Assembly: GCA_000469685.2 (NCBI GenBank)
Contig: LS997563.1
Span: 27,640,897 to 27,704,896 of the forward strand
Direction: 5' to 3'
Length of the DNA stretch: 64,000 bases
DNA from: Haemonchus contortus
Taxonomy: Eukaryota; Nematoda; Chromadorea; Rhabditida; Trichostrongylidae
Shown: positions 45,201-56,700 of the stretch, piece after piece
Position numbering within the stretch: position 1 is the stretch's first letter
Layout: every line of letters starts with the position of its first letter
Made by a program: the position numbers and the translations under genes
The notes under the pieces: model-generated
The model's database searches: none
The model's input: the letters and a program-made list of their open reading frames with translations, nothing else
Told to the model about the DNA's origin: nothing

Positions 45201-47334
45201 TATTCTGTGTACTGGGGGAGAATCAGAGACACCAAGAAACTTGCCTGGACCCCATGCAAAGTTCTCTCCATGAAGCCTATCTGCCAATGCTTGGCAGAAT
45301 TTCTTTTGCGTGGCCACAAAGTAAGTTTTCAGCTATAAACGATTTATGCTAATGATTACAAGCACAGTGAAAGTGTGTGAACATCAGATCAAAGGTACAT
45401 ACATGGTAAGAGGATTCCTACGCATGGCATATCTTTGCCTTTCGTTTCCAGAATTAGGTTTTGGCTTAGATGCTGTGGTCCTTTCCTGTATTCTCTTTTC
45501 ATAATCAGTTTGAATACTCCATCTACTTTTTGCATAGTTTGTCTTGACTATTCTGTACTTTACCGTACTTTACATTGGCCTGTATTTTTGAGCTGTATTC
45601 TTCTTTTTGTCAGGTTACCATTCTTCTTCCTGCCTATTATCGTGATGCATCATTCAACGACTTACGTAGCAAAGTGAGTCACATTTGTTCAACCCTATTT
45701 GATCAGAACGGACTTGAATCGCTTCACTTCTCTCAAGGTGGACGATGTCGAGGCTCTTAATGTGCTCTTGAATCTTAACGTCATCCAATTCATCGACAAC
45801 ACGAGAGGTTTGAGTGTAATGGACGAAATCAGAGCACAAGTAGACAAGGTATGAATTTTCTTACTCTTACGTTGTCCAATCGAGGTACATTCAATCGGGT
45901 AGTTGCATAGTTCAAGGTTTCAGATGAGACTTACGAAAGTAGGAATTCTCCATAAAATTAGGAGTCCATTTCAGTGAAAATATCCCTGGGTGTGAAAATG
46001 TATTCGAGCCTTTCCTGCTTTTTTGCTCTTTTTCCTATTTCAAAAAAAAGTTGCTTGTTCACGTAGTTTGTTACTTGAATTGAATTCGATATTCTTTATT
46101 TATGAGTCAATTCAGGTGGACGGCTTACTCGTCAGCTCAGGATCCTTTGATGTTAGAGATGAGTGGCAACACACTTCATCCTTTAACTCAAATCCCAGCG
46201 GAGTGAGCTTATTTTTTACACTTTTTTGCAACACACGCATAAACCTTTGAAATTTGTGGTTCATTCAAAAAGGAGATGATGGCACGCATGGACAACCTTG
46301 AAGATTCACGATTTTCAGAAGAACTCAACCTTGCCTACCGCCTTCACTAAGGCATCCAAACGAATGTTGACGCCTATTTTCTTCGGCAGAAACCAAGACA
46401 TGGTACGTGATGCTTTGAGATGAATACTTCGGAGGTCAGAAATAGCACTCCCATAGAGACATGGGCATCGAAAAATATTAATGCTTCTTGTAAGAGTTTA
46501 AGAAAATAAAATGCCTCAGTTCTTCTCTCTTAAAGTTCCATCTTAACCGCTGGAACATATTATGTTGTACCAATGCACTCCATTTCTGCACTGGATTAAA
46601 AAAATTACATTTAGGACCAAAAGAATCGGTGAAACATGTCTGCTAGTACGCGTATCATGATAAAACTCTTTTAAAAAATAATCCATGTTCCAGACTATCG
46701 TGTATACGTTTCAAACGAAAGAGGATGGAACTTGGAGGAGCATTCCAGAAAGCGTTCTCTGTTATTATGAGCCTCGTATAGATTCGAATAGGAATATTGA
46801 CGATGCTGGAAGAGTATGCCAACAACTTTTGTTCGAAGACCAGATAAAATTGGTAAGCATGGTGGTTTTTGAGATGTGGATTGTTTGTTCATGCCTTTGT
46901 TCCACCATTCTGGAACAGTATTCCATGGATATTTGATCCAAAACATGCACCCAATATTTTCAGCTGGTGGCTCTCAAAGACCTCTTCGAATGGTCATGTC
47001 TTCATCGCCGAGGTATCTCAGCTTTACTTCGCCTTAATTTCCTTGCGACAGTATCGGCCTAGACTTCGGTTACTGGTCACTCCTTACAACCAATAATTAA
47101 CATATTTAACACCGGCTCATAAGTCTTGCACTTCTCCTACAAGAACCAATCAAGCCTTCCATCCCTCCGTATCAACCAAGTTTGATCCTGCTGAATGATT
47201 TCCATTCAAACGCAGTCAGTGCAGTGTCTGCAATATCTCTTACCTCCTACTCCTACGCTTTACTCGAAGCTCTTTCGGCTTTTCATTTATTCCATCATGT
47301 GTTTGTTATTATCACCGTTAACAGGGTAGGGTAA
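42232..47334 (+). CDS. Zc3h12a/NYN ribonuclease-like protein (RDE-8/NYN group)
   Basis: Sixteen exons keep phase: 42232-42798, 42863-42961, 43618-43641, 43745-43837, 43935-44054, 44187-44254, 44593-44684, 44941-45030, 45166-45320, 45614-45673, 45738-45848, 46116-46202, 46319-46402, 46694-46852, 46964-47012 and 47144-47334 (TAA); about 682 residues. The first half is Ser/Glu/Arg-rich and disordered. The second half matches the Zc3h12a-like PIN/NYN nuclease fold: LLRPVIIDGCAV (strand 1 with its Asp), LAEFLLRGHKVTILLPAYYRD, VIQFIDNTRG, DGLLVSSGSFDVRDEW, and KRMLTPIFFGRNQDM. Nematode members act in RNAi target cleavage at mutator foci; assignment to that group is inferred. The usual SND acid after IVS is replaced by SSG. 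The intron after 44684 starts GCAAG. Exon 3 (24 nt) and the last exon are least certain. Confidence 0.7.
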
Positions 47335-47357
47335 TTCCTTTTACAGTGGTTCACTTG

Positions 47358-47406
47358 CAATGTTTCGTATGTACATATGTGTGTATGTATATGTGTATGT
47401 ATGTAT
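47358..47406. repeat. GTAT/GTGT microsatellite-like run
   Basis: Irregular TGTATGTATA units of about 48 bp just after the NYN gene. Confidence 0.7.
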
Positions 47407-47439
47407 AAGCTCATCCCAAATGCTTACTATACATCTAAC

Positions 47440-48840
47440 TGCCGGAGAATGTGTACTCCAGATGGATGTGATATGTATTTTACACCCAAACGGCGTGCCG
47501 TGCTGGATCCTCGCAAACACGCGTTCGCTCGCTGCGAACGGGACGCTTGAATTTCCAGTGGATGGTTACGGTAGTTGCTGCGAAGTCACTGCCGCATGAT
47601 GGGGGAACTCGGGTCAAAATCGCACATGCATACGTAGTAGCTGAAGCTAGCTCCCTTTTGATGCGTCCTTTCAAGTTAATTTTCAACCTGGTGCTACGTG
47701 GAAATTCTTCATGTTTTCTGTGAGCCGACACTGTATCTTAATGCCGAATCTACTCGTGTATCCATCAACTGCAACCAGTTGCTAAATCCTGCCCTCACCT
47801 GGCTTACTACTACAGTTCATCCGCATTTGGGAACGTTCGTCGTATTTACTAGTCACCTACCTTCCATACTTCATCCACCAACTGCCCCATAATTCCGGGG
47901 TCAGTTTTCTAGAATTCTTATAATTTCTGAGATCGAGCATGTTGATTTGCTCCATCTGCCATCCTAGATGTGCCCCTAGTTCGAGTTGATTGGGTGAAAA
48001 TCTAATCCTACGCTATAAATCTGTACTGGCGTTGCTTGGAGTAAACATGGAAGATATTCGAAACGCTTGGAAAGCTCAGCGAATCCGGTATGACGAATAC
48101 AATAAATGTTTTTGTAATGTTGCTATAACTTAAAGAAACATGACGCTCTAAGGAAACAATCTGAATGAACATGGTAATTGTTTGATCTTACTCTAAAACA
48201 ATATTGAACAAAGCGTTCTCACTTTTTCAGTATTCCGAATGTTTCTCAGGGCTTCTTCCTCATTTTGGTTATCCTTGGAGTGGTAACTCGAAACCTTCGC
48301 AGGCGCAAAGCGTTGAGCGGCTTCTTTACCCTTGAAGTGGTGCTCACGTTTTTTTGACAAAATACGCCTTTCAAGGTGCGCTGCAAAGCAAGTTAATCAG
48401 CGACTTCTTCCTGTGGGTAAGTTGAAGAGTTTCAGAGTGCAATACCAATTTATGAGATGCCATTCACGCTGCCTAAGCAACCATGTCAGAGGTACAGAAC
48501 ACTCTCTCCGGTCCCCTGATGACAGCAGCGACGACAACTTTCGCTTAACTCGAGAAGTTTTTCTTTTGAATCAAAAAATCACCCGTTGGGCTCCGCGGAC
48601 TAAGGCGTGCGTCACAACAAAGAACTCTTGAACAAAGATGATTTTTCGATCGTAACAATTTCCGAGAGTCTGGCAATAGGCTGTTTGGTCAGGTGAAGTT
48701 CTGCTGAAAGTTCCAGAATCCTCTGCTTATGAGTCTCCTTACTCCAATCTGTTAACTTACTCCTACCTTTTCCATTTTTCTTGTCGTGTAGGCTTTTTGG
48801 AGCGAAATTTGAGGTTTTTCTCAATGCACAACCCATTACG
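47440..48840. other. Repeat-rich interval after the NYN gene
   Basis: 47480-47620 resembles the repeat at 33640. AATAAA at 48101 could be a polyadenylation signal, but is 770 bp past the modelled stop. A minus-strand frame at 48612-48836 looks moderately protein-like (KLTDWSKETHKQRILELSA) but has no partner exons; I leave it uncalled. Confidence 0.35.
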
Positions 48841-48849
48841 GTGAATGTT

Positions 48850-50620
48850 CCACCCGATGTAGGTGGGGTTCACTTCAGCTCAAATGTTCTGTGTTGATCT
48901 TGTCCGAAGTCCAGCCATCCCAAACTTGACCGGACTTCTTCCGCTGATTTCGGGAGACGGTAAAGAATTCGTTATATATAGTATGTGTAGATGATGGTCT
49001 TCACATATAAAACGATTTTGGAATAGGACATCTTTGTACGAACTGCTGAGTTTTCGATCTCAGCCCGCCTCCTTTAGTTCAAGCCCCGCCCACTTCAGAA
49101 TTTGACTAAATTTCTTCTATAGCCTCGAACCACTTTTTACCGCGTCAGAGAACGTTTTTGTACAAAGGCACAAGCTTTTTTAAGGACCGCCCATAGTGGG
49201 CGAAGCTTCGATAGGGCCTTGCTCACTCCTTTTCTTTTTTTCTTGCCTCCACGTTTTTATAGAATCGGGTTAGGACCTTATGTGGTAAGTACCTCCCACT
49301 GCGAGAACGCTCCACCCACCGCTGATGAGTTTCCTCCATTTCACTTGTCGACTCAGCCCTCACGTCTGCTCATTTTCCCCTGCGCCCGGGCAGTTTTCAA
49401 ACCAAATTAAGGAATTTTGTGCGTGGCGCTGCACCCTCCTATGCATGCTCCGCTACCTATGGGCGGAGCTCTGCCGACCTCACATGTGCTTCTTCGGCCC
49501 TGCCCTATGGCCAACCCATCCTACATTGACCCAGGCTCTGCAGATGCTCCTTCAGGTAACATCAAATTTCCGTGCAAACAGGCAGGCAGACGCAAGCGCT
49601 TCAAACTTCGTAAACATGCTCCTGAGCTTTAGTGGCATGTTTGGAGTGTTTCACCTTTCGATACCGGTTGCCTTTGTATGCCAGGCCTAGAGTTGATCAT
49701 TTTTCAAAGGTTTTGAAGTGGCTCCACCATTCTCGGTAGAGGGTGAGAACCCAAACAATAAGTCGTAGCTCATGGCGAGAGTGGAAGGCATTTCTGACAT
49801 TTGTGGCTTGCTGTAGGCTGCTCTATGCAACAGCACACATTTGGCAGTTCGTCGTAATGCCTTTTCTACGTCACCTCCCGCATCGTAATCTCGAACGACC
49901 CCCTTTTTTACTACTATTTTGAAGCTTGTTCTTTCAAAATGGGCTGACCCCTTTGCGCTTTCTTCTTCACCTTTGCACTATTCTGCAGCTCAGCTTCCAT
50001 TATTTTCCTAAATTAAGCATGGTTGCAAATCTTTATAAGAGCCTTGGACTACACTGCCCGACAAGTGGCGCCACCGCTTCAGTTTGGTCTCAGTGTCGCG
50101 TGCTGATGTTTCCCTAATTGCTGGTACACATCTTGTATGGCCTCTACAACCGAGTATCTTCTTCTTGTCTGCGTTTTGTTCTTTCCTCCTCGCCCTATTG
50201 GATAAACTCAAATCCATTCAAAATCTATTCTATTCTGTTCTGAATCTATTCAAAAATGTTAAAAGGAAAACAAAAAATCTTGTTTTATCTTGTACCTGCA
50301 GCATCCCTAATATACGAGATTCACTCGTAGAAGCACTGTGAAACTCGACGTAGCATCACTCGAGAATTTAGGTGTTCGCCTGTATTTTCGGGCAGGGTAG
50401 AAGTTTCGGAGTGCGAAAAACGCGATCACCCTGCTTTTTTACGATTTATCCCCCAGTTGAATTTTCAGAACTGTTGTTTTGTTGAAGGGGCAACAAAGAT
50501 CAGACCCTCACTTTATTGAACGCTCCTAGAGAACTTCGATTGATCGACAGTCTCAACTTCTAGCAATCCTCTTATCGTCGGCCTACTTTTTACACCTTCT
50601 ACTTCTCTTACTTATTTACA
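48850..50620. other. No gene recognised
   Basis: GC-rich short open frames at 49219-49690 overlap in different frames and have no motifs. Nothing supportable. Confidence 0.35.
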
Positions 50621-50626
50621 TTACTC

Positions 50627-50700
50627 GTTCTGAATGGAAGTCGAGTGCGTAGGCGCATTCCTCTGACGAGATTGATCAACGCCCCAAGGCTATCCTTCAT
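50627..50700 (+). mobile_element. SINE 3'-end fragment
   Basis: TCTGAATGGAAGTCGAGTGC, then GGCGCATTCCTCTGACG and GATTGATCAACGCCCCAAGG, parallels the last 85 bp of the SINE at 18699. Confidence 0.65.
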
Positions 50701-51089
50701 CCTGATACCCGTACTTTAACAGATTTGAAATGTAGTGATATTTTCAGTAGAGTTTGACTAATCGAAGCCACTTTTCAGTGGCCCTTTCTCCCTCTCTCCA
50801 CCGTCCTCCGAATGATGAGGATTCCATTCGTAATACGTCTTCACATGAACGCCTATAGGTGCCGGCCTTCTTTTGTGTCTGTGCGCCTCTCTTAAGTGCA
50901 ATGGGAAGTTGTTAGTAAGGACATTGGGGAATGTCAGATGGGGTACGTGTAGGGGACAGCACCAAACCTTTTATGCGTGCGTTTCTTCAGTCTGGGGTCA
51001 GTTAATGGATACAAGACTTGTCTAGAAAGGCAAATTCGCAGGTAACTACAAGTCCTTGTACGGTAATTACTCATTCAAACACCACAACG

Positions 51090-51150
51090 CTTTCGATTGG
51101 AATTCTAATGCGTGAGCGCATCTTTGCACGGTATTGTTCAATTCCAGAAA
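51090..51150 (+). mobile_element. SINE 3'-end fragment, diverged
   Basis: ATTGGAATTCTAATGCGTGA, GCGCATCTTTGCACGG and ATTGTTCAA follow the order of the SINE 3' end at 18915-18965, with more substitutions than the fragment at 50627. Confidence 0.45.
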
Positions 51151-52100
51151 CTCAAATAAATACCTAAGTATTTAATAGGTATGTACTTGAGTTAAAAAGG
51201 GTTTAAGTAAATATCCATATTATATATTTGGATTTACGAGATTGGTTTATGACTTTGATCACTGATTAGTCTGTGAGCGGGCTCAACTTGGGTGGTATCC
51301 TGCACTGCATCCGAATGATTTTTTGGGTTTCTGCTCCTGTCAAAGTGCTTCTGTAATCTCCGGCAGCAAGATGATTAGTGAGAAACATATCGTTACTTGA
51401 ATTGTAGTGGCGCTTTGTTCAGTTTCCGGTTTCTCATATGCTTTACTCTAGAATGCTTCCGTTATCTTGCCTGTAGATTTAATGGGTACTCCCTCCATCT
51501 ATTGCTTCTCCTGCATTTTCCCGCTGTTTTAGTTTCTGTGCCTTTACTAATATCGAGTTGTGTATTTTAACCTTTCCACTGGACGGCTTCGTATTTTGTA
51601 GCTTTTGGGTGTTACTTGCCTCTTATATACTTGTTTCACTTTGTTTCTGGTGTTGTGAAAGTCAATTACCTATCTCAGCTGTCAATAAAAATTGAAAAGA
51701 GGTCGAAAATGATGCAACAAAAGTAATGTCTTTTAATTTGTACCGGAAGAATTTCGTGCTGGGAGTTGTTACTGCTTCAAAAGGTTTTCCTATACAACAA
51801 ACATACACGTACACTTCGATTTTGCTGTAAATCTAAACCTGAGGGAGTGGAGGCGGCCCTCGCATCGCACCGCCCATCCGACGCAGTTTTCTGAACGGAC
51901 ATCTCGGCGTGGCGATTAATCCTCCTGATCATCTAATGTGACTGATATACGCCCAATCGACGATGCCACTACTGTTAGAGACAGAATTGCGGACCTACTT
52001 GTATTCTGTCTTTTTGCATCGATTAGCATTATCAGGAGATTGAATTGCCTGGACGAGTTGTCCACCTCAGAAACTGCGTCGAATGAACAACGCCATGGGG
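51150..52100. other. No gene recognised
   Basis: AT-rich intergenic DNA with no supported exon or matched repeat. Confidence 0.35.
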
Positions 52101-52109
52101 GTATGTGTA

Positions 52110-52350
52110 CGAACGTGCGTCCGAGGATGCGCGCGGCAAGTTGCGCGGCGAAGTTCGTAATGACTTGGACGACTTTGGCGCCTATCATTTGGGCCCAAAT
52201 TCGAAATAGAGTGGAACAGGAGGATCATCTGACCCTACTAACCTACACTACTTCGAGTTTGTGCCCCGAAAATTGGGGCCGCAGCCGTACAAATCGTCAC
52301 GAACTTCGCCGCGCAATTTGCCGCGCGCACCCTCGGACGCACGTTCGTAC
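52110..52350. mobile_element. Foldback MITE, copy 4
   Basis: Inverted arms of about 100 bp (GCGCGCGGCAAGTTGCGCGG against CCGCGCAATTTGCCGCGCGC). The outer ends read CGAACGTGCGTCCGAGGATG and its complement, as in copy 3. The 162-codon + frame crossing it is an artefact of the palindrome. Confidence 0.8.
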
Positions 52351-52965
52351 CGTCCCCCACGCCATGGGAGGAGCCGCGCCAAATGTCGTACACCCATATG
52401 AGGGATTCCATAGCTCTTCTAGTTGATCATTAGCGATCAATCGTTGGCATGCGGTCAACTGTTGGTGGCTTCAGATGAACCAAAATTTCCTGTCAGCTTT
52501 CTGTGCTGTCATGCAGGTTTATACGGTAGCAGAGGTCCTTCTCAAACCTCATCAACACCAACTATGCTTGCTCTATCCTGTCCTTTCCGGTCGGTCTCGT
52601 GCGCGCTAGTGGAGACAGGGGGAGAAAGAAGCAGAATGATTCATAACAAGAATAGAATAAGGCGGACTGTTCAAGTGTGAGGCCATGTTGTACCCAAAAA
52701 CAGTCTGCAAAGGGCACAATCATTTAAAAGGCCTATTTTCGCCGAAAGAGCCGGCCAATGGCCTGCACCAAATAGCTTTTCAAAGGTGAAATGAATTGCC
52801 CGGACCCACTCAGAAGCTCAGGATAGTAGTCAGCCCACAATGCAAATACGTTTCATCGCTCATGGAACAACAAGACAAAATTGAATGTTCTGGAGGCTGA
52901 TACGAAAGTGCAGTAATAGAACCCGGTTCCTACAGTAATCCAGCTGTGGATACTGCCCCTACGTT

Positions 52966-53225
52966 GGGAGACGGGCGTTAGGAACGATTTTGGGTAATCG
53001 ATTTGCCGCACGCGGCTGTCGCGGACCACTCATTCGCCGTTATTACAGCTCTAGCGTTCTCCATACAGCTCAATCGATATGCGATCATTATTTTATGCAC
53101 AATTCTACTATTAGTACTTTTGTTCTTGTATTTCTTACCTACTGATGCATCCTGCTACATTCTTTCGCGCGCGACGCCCCTCTCACAGCGACGTGAGCAT
53201 CTCGTTCCTAATGCACCACACCCTC
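52966..53225 (+). repeat. Dispersed repeat family B, copy 4
   Basis: Full-length copy starting GGGAGACGGGCGTTAGGAAC and ending GCACCACACCC, about 560 bp upstream of pif-1. Confidence 0.75.
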
Positions 53226-53780
53226 CCCCTCCCCTACGTTCTGTTTGTGACAGGTCTAGGATTTGTGCATTCGTAGCCTACCCATTTTCATTCCTATGCT
53301 GAAGAATTCCAATTCCAACTTTTCCCATAGGCCCATATCCCTCATGGTGTCCCTCATAGTGTACCTGTCCAACTTCATTTTTACTGAAAAAGTCCTGGAA
53401 AAGGTATGTGAGCATGAAATATCTTCAGCTTACCCTTTTGACAATGAAAGACTAGCTTTGTGCTGGAGCGCTACAGGTGCCAAACGGGTTTGTGCGGCTT
53501 GGGTCAACGTGCGCGGGAAAATTTTTTAAAAGGGCAAACATTTCGATCAGGTACACCTTTTGAGCAGTTAGGTTTTTCAATGACCTTTACCTTTTTCATA
53601 AAGTGTGGGAGTTTTCTTGTACGTTTTTCGAGATATTGTGATGGTATTTTTTTGTTGATGAGCACGCTGTGCAGTATATGTCTTCATCTGTCTTTTGAGA
53701 TCACCAGGAATGCGTTCTTTCACCAGTTCCGCTTCGCGAATAACTAATTATTGCTTCTGATAAATTTTGCTGAATATTTA

Positions 53781-53787
53781 TTGCAGA
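53781..53787 (+). promoter_or_regulatory. Probable spliced-leader acceptor of pif-1
   Basis: TTTATTGCAG ends exactly one base before the pif-1 ATG at 53787. No upstream coding exon in matching phase is seen, so this is best read as a trans-splice acceptor leaving essentially no 5' UTR. A cis-spliced upstream exon is the alternative. Confidence 0.5.
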
Positions 53788-56700
53788 TGGTTTTTAGTGA
53801 TGCATCACAAGTTGAAAATTGCACTTACTGTTATTCCCTACAATGTAGTTTACGAATAGAATCAATAGCAAATGTCAATCGTAAAGGTGCGGTGGCATCG
53901 AAGAATGCTACGCTCACTATTGGGCGAAACTTGGCACGGTAGGTCACTGGACTTTTCTAGCTTAAATAGGAGCAGGTAGAGAGAGAAGTTTTGAAATTCT
54001 TAGGGAGATCGTGCTTCAAGTGGAACTGGGTGGAGTTTCTGGTGGTCGACCTGCAGTTGCTTCATATAGCTTAATTGATTGTGTTATTCATAGGAGAAGT
54101 ATTGCTCAAGGGAAAGGTGCTATAGAAGTACCAAACAGGTTTGTTATTGCAAATATTCAAATTCGTAGTTTCTTTTTTTCTGTAAGCTTGTCCCGGTATG
54201 ACGATAACTACATCTGCATCAGCTTTCTTTTCCTATAGTACAATGAATACTGTTGTTCATTTGGGTAGGATAGTGTGTAGAATGCGAACCCTCCCGTCTC
54301 CCGGAACCATTTGTTATGCAAAACATATTATGTTCATTCCCATCCACTGGAGATCGCTCAAATATCATGTAGCTTAGTGAATATGAACGGCTAAGTCGAG
54401 TTGGCCAAGTTTGCGGGCGTGTGTATGGGGTTGCAACCAGTTGTTTACTGGTGCGCCTCTGAACAGCGTTTTACCACAGCAAAAAGGCTTATGTTCCCGA
54501 TAGGTCTTTTGGCACACTTTTTAATTGTTGATCTTTTCTCTTATGCAGTCCTTAGGACTAGGCAAAAAAGGATGAACGAATAGAAAGAACCACGTATTTC
54601 AATTTTGCTTGGATTTTCCAATTTTTTCGACTTTCAAATCATTATAATATCCTCCAGATCTTGCGACATTTCACCTTTGGGGAAGCTTAATAGTATTCAG
54701 ATCCCACGGAACGTCCCATAATTTTGTTCTGACCACCTGTCAATGCTTCGCTAAGTTTATTTATCTGCACGAATGTATTTTTCAGAAAGCTAGTTATACA
54801 ACTGTCCAATTGCGCTCCACGGAAGCTTAATGTGTTTCTCAAATCCTTGCAAGCAAAACTTGATATCATGCGGTCTGAACGCTCACAATCCGCCTCAACC
54901 CAGAATCGTACTCCTCTGGCTATTTCTAGGTAAGCTTTCTTTTTCAGTCAACTCATCATAACTAACTTATAAACATTGGCTCACCAGCTTGGAGTTGACG
55001 TTCAGCTCTCTGAACCTGAATATCCTTAAATTGCTTCGTTTTCAGGAAAAGCCATTTGCAAGAACTACCAAGTCTGCACACAGTCCTTAGTCCATTGAGT
55101 GTTGAAGAAATTCGTCGAGTAAGAAAGTAAGCTCCAGTAACTCTTTTGCTCTTTTCCCAACCTTTCTAATCTGTGGTATTTGCTCAGACTACGTGGATTA
55201 GCTGATTCCCCGCTGTGTAATCCACAAAAGCCTGAATCTTCTGAACCGTCATCAACGCCGAAAGTTTCAAGGAAACCGTTTCAAAAGGTTTTATTCAACA
55301 TTTATGCCTCCATGTATATATATGGTATGTCTTGTGTTCCTTCTAGCCACCTTCGACCAAAAAGACTGAGACAATCAAGTTATCTGAAGAGCAACGGAAT
55401 GTGATACGTTGCGTACTGCAAACTTCGGAGAATGTGTTCTTTACTGGTAGTGCAGGCACTGGAAAGTCAGTTGTGCTAAGGCGAATCATTGAAATGCTAC
55501 CAGCGGCAACTACGTTTGTCACTGCTGCAACTGGTGAGTCCTCTAAGGCATGCGTCGTGAAACGGGTACTCTTGCCTTCAGTCATGTTCGCAGGCACACA
55601 TTCTGAGTTTTTTGTTGCTGTACCCCACTCTATTCCTGTTCCTCTTCAAATTGAAGCATTTTTGATTTCAATTTTTCCACCTCTTTGTATTTTATAGGCG
55701 TGATCCTTATTTCTGGTCTTGTTTTCAACCTTGGTAAATTTGCGGTGCTCTATGTCCTTTTATCTTTCCGTTTGAACCATTTTCGTGAATCGTAGCGGGA
55801 GGACGATATAGCTTTTGTAAGCAGAAATCACGGAACATCAAATACTCATGTATTTGTTTAAGGTGTGGCTGCTTGCCAGTTAGGAGGCATCACTCTGCAC
55901 AGTTTCGCTGGAATAGGAGTTGGACGTGGGTCTCCTGAAGACTGCCTTAACATAGCACTATCAAAAGACAACGTGGTGAAGCAGTGGAAAACTTGCACAC
56001 ACCTGATTATTGATGAAATTTCTATGGTTGATGCGGAATTCTTCACTAAAATCGAATATGTGAGTTTCACGGACATTTGCAATATGTTGCTTTTATCATA
56101 AAGATTTCTGCAAGAGCTCCCATCTTATGGAGGGTTTTATCTGTATCTGTATCCCGTATTTTTAAAGTTGTCTCTCTGTCGAAAAGATAGATCCCTGATA
56201 TTATTTGTGTATACCACCAAGGGTTTCTAACACTTATTTGGATAACAACATAGGGTCAGAACTTTTTCCAGCCACTGAACTAACTTTCGCTGAGTTGGCC
56301 AGGTTGCGATGGTTTCTTTTGGGTTTTTTTTTTCAATTGAAGCTCACTGTTAAGTAGTTTTTTCACTCTAAGTGAGAAAGTAAGCTTTAACTAAATCCAT
56401 AGTCTGGTCTCTTTTCTGTGGTTTTCGCTGTTGTGATTATCGGGATCATTTCTAATAGATGCTTGAAAACAAGTTTATTTTCTTGCTTTTACTGCTGTGA
56501 AAATATGGTTTTCGGTTGCTCGACAAATCCGCGAGGATAACCGACCTTTCGGTGGAGTGAAATTGATCGTAACTGGTGATTTTCTTCAATTGCCTCCAGT
56601 GTGTGGCAAAAACGACAGCGTGAAATTCTGTTTCGAGGTTCCTTCCAGTACTCTATTTCTTCTGAATTTCCCTCTTCTAACTCGAAGTTCTTTATTTTCA

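Noticed and set aside
51938..52426. 162-codon open frame on the + strand
   Set aside because: It crosses foldback MITE copy 4. Palindromic GC-rich arms keep both strands open, and an antisense frame overlaps.
54650..54785. Exon starting at the CTCCAG near 54656 in pif-1
   Set aside because: It hits a stop after 21 codons. The acceptor at 54785 instead gives the conserved PIF1 N-terminal sequence in phase.
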